Source: an uncultured Bacilli bacterium
GTDB lineage: Bacteria > Bacillota_I > Bacilli_A > RF39 > UBA660
NCBI GenBank assembly: GCA_947623845.1
Contig: CANQHM010000018.1
Location: forward strand, 1 to 22,274
DNA: 22,274 nt
Reading direction: 5' to 3'
Position numbers and translations under genes: made by a program. The first letter of the stretch is position 1; each line of letters opens with the position of its first letter. Positions 20,986 through 22,274 of this stretch are shown here, one piece after another. The notes below the pieces were generated by a model, which saw only the letters and a program-made list of their open reading frames with translations, had not been told where the DNA came from and did no database searches.

Positions 20986-22274
20986 ATGAAAAGAAAAATA
21001 TATGATGAGTTACTCAAATGGAAGAATACTAAAGAGTTTAAACCTTTAATAGTCCTTGGAGTACGTCAATGCGGAAAAACTTATATTATTGATGAATTCT
21101 GTAAAAATGAATTTAAAAATTATAAAAAAGTTAACTTATTATCTGATACTGATGTAGTTAATTTATTTGCTTCTTCAGAATCATCCGAAAAAAAGTATAA
21201 TGATTTAAAAATTTTATTAGATTTTGATTTTGATAAAGAAGATAGTATTTTATTTATTGATGAAATACAAGTAAGCGAAGAATTAATTTCAGAATTAAAA
21301 TTTTTTAATGAAAAGCATAGTAATGTTAGAATAATATGTGCTGGTTCATTACTAGGAGTTAAATTAGCTAGATTCAAGAAATCATTTCCAGTTGGAAAAG
21401 TTACAAGATTATATATGTACCCTATGGATTTTGAAGAGTTTTTAATTGCTTTTAATCAAGAAGCGTTGTTAGATAAAATTAAATATTGTTTTCAAAAGAA
21501 TGAACCGATGGGTATTCTTCATAATAAAGCAGTAGATTACTATAGAAGATATTTGTTATCAGGGGGAATGCCAGATAGTGTTAAAAATCTACTCAATTGT
21601 GGAGATGATTATTACAACTATGATTTAACAATATTAGATAATATTATAGAAGACTATCTAAATGATATGAATAACTATGTTAGTAATCCTAGTGAAACTT
21701 TAAAAATTAGAAATATATATAATTCTTTATCATCACAATTACAAAATGCTTCTAAAAAATTTCAATATTCAGTTATTGATAATGTAGCTAAAGCAAGAGA
21801 ATATGCACAACCATTAAATTGGTTAATAGAAAGTAATATGGTCCAAATGTGTAAATGTGTTAAATTACCTGAAAAACCATTATTAGGATTTGTAGATAAT
21901 GATACATTTAAAATATACTATTCTGATGTTGGAATATTTAATAGATTAGTTAATAATGATATAAAGACGATTATTTTAGATGATATGAAAATTTATAAAG
22001 GAATTATTACCGAAAATTATGTAGCTAATGAGTTGAGAGCTAATGGAACTGACTTATTATATTGGAAAGGGGCTAGAAATGCCGAGGTTGACTTTTTAAT
22101 TTCGACCGCAAATGATGGAATAATACCTATTGAAGTTAAAGCCGATATTCATACCCAATCCAAGAGTTTAAGTGTTTATAAAGATTTATATCATCCTAAG
22201 TATATGATTAGAATTAGTTTAAAAGATTTTGGGTTTGAGAACGATATTAAATCTGTTCCTTTATATGCAACATT
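20986..22274 (+). CDS. AAA ATPase with DUF4143 domain (partial, runs off window)
   Basis: The frame is open from the ATG at 20986 to the window end (429 codons), so the C-terminus is missing. The N-terminal AAA_14-type ATPase has Walker A GVRQCGKT (about residues 25-32), Walker B SILFIDEIQ (about 87-95) and an ICAGSLLG sensor-like segment. The C-terminal DUF4143 part contains YSDVGIFNRL, ENYVANELRA, then LLYWKGARNAEVDFLI and PIEVKAD, a pattern matching a PD-(D/E)xK nuclease-like core (E..VDF...E-V-K). This is a common, often multicopy family in anaerobic Bacillota and Bacteroidota with no settled role. Most of its length is present, judged against the usual 400-450 residues. Its promoter is overlapped by three 33-bp repeats, which implies specific control. 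Confidence 0.9.
   Translation, partial: MKRKIYDELLKWKNTKEFKPLIVLGVRQCGKTYIIDEFCKNEFKNYKKVNLLSDTDVVNLFASSESSEKKYNDLKILLDFDFDKEDSILFIDEIQVSEELISELKFFNEKHSNVRIICAGSLLGVKLARFKKSFPVGKVTRLYMYPMDFEEFLIAFNQEALLDKIKYCFQKNEPMGILHNKAVDYYRRYLLSGGMPDSVKNLLNCGDDYYNYDLTILDNIIEDYLNDMNNYVSNPSETLKIRNIYNSLSSQLQNASKKFQYSVIDNVAKAREYAQPLNWLIESNMVQMCKCVKLPEKPLLGFVDNDTFKIYYSDVGIFNRLVNNDIKTIILDDMKIYKGIITENYVANELRANGTDLLYWKGARNAEVDFLISTANDGIIPIEVKADIHTQSKSLSVYKDLYHPKYMIRISLKDFGFENDIKSVPLYAT

Noticed and set aside
20826..21017. Minus-strand 63-codon frame with repeated LHLFAPTF
   Set aside because: It is the reverse-strand reading of the 33-bp DNA repeats (33 is divisible by 3) and overlaps the AAA gene promoter and start; no ribosome binding site.
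21120..21377. Minus-strand 85-codon frame
   Set aside because: Antisense shadow inside the AAA/DUF4143 gene.

Overview
The window looks like a chromosomal segment from a very AT-rich, low-GC Bacillota bacterium, most likely an uncultured Bacilli-like lineage. The evidence is the spore-coat/germination gene gerQ, the Bacilli-type order rplI-dnaB-...-walJ-rlmH, strong AGGAGG-type ribosome binding sites, intrinsic terminators with T-tracts, and TGA used as a stop codon (so not the mycoplasma code). The lineage is inferred from gene content only; no rRNA is present.

Left part (1-8 kb) is housekeeping. gerQ and a LemA-family gene read rightward and converge on ung. Leftward come an ABC-F ATPase gene and a tightly packed operon: rplI, dnaB, a LysM/M23 envelope peptidase, walJ and rlmH, with ATGA-type overlaps.

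Middle part (8-12.5 kb) has a multi-pass permease of the YfcC/C4-dicarboxylate carrier type, an apparently intact solitary IS200/IS605-type tnpB with a recognisable omega-RNA region and left-end hairpin, and lysS.

Right part (12.5-22.3 kb) is accessory. A 641-residue membrane/helical protein of unknown function is divergent from a two-gene ABC exporter whose ATPase domains are strikingly degenerate: one half has lost the Walker A motif, and the other has lost the signature motif and switch histidine. Next come two tandem cassettes, each a membrane-anchored, cysteine-rich surface protein divergent from a small XRE-type regulator. The cassettes arose at least partly by tandem duplication, because a remnant of the ABC gene's 3' end and terminator recurs between them. 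The window ends in a truncated AAA/DUF4143 ATPase gene. Its promoter is overlapped by three 33-bp repeats whose GGTGYA boxes lie in the same helical phase.

Throughout the window, many genes have an extended -10 promoter (TGnTATAAT-like) only about 14-22 nt upstream of the start codon. Several ORF starts are therefore better placed at an internal ATG than at the longest possible start. No gene-free stretch exceeds 300 bases.
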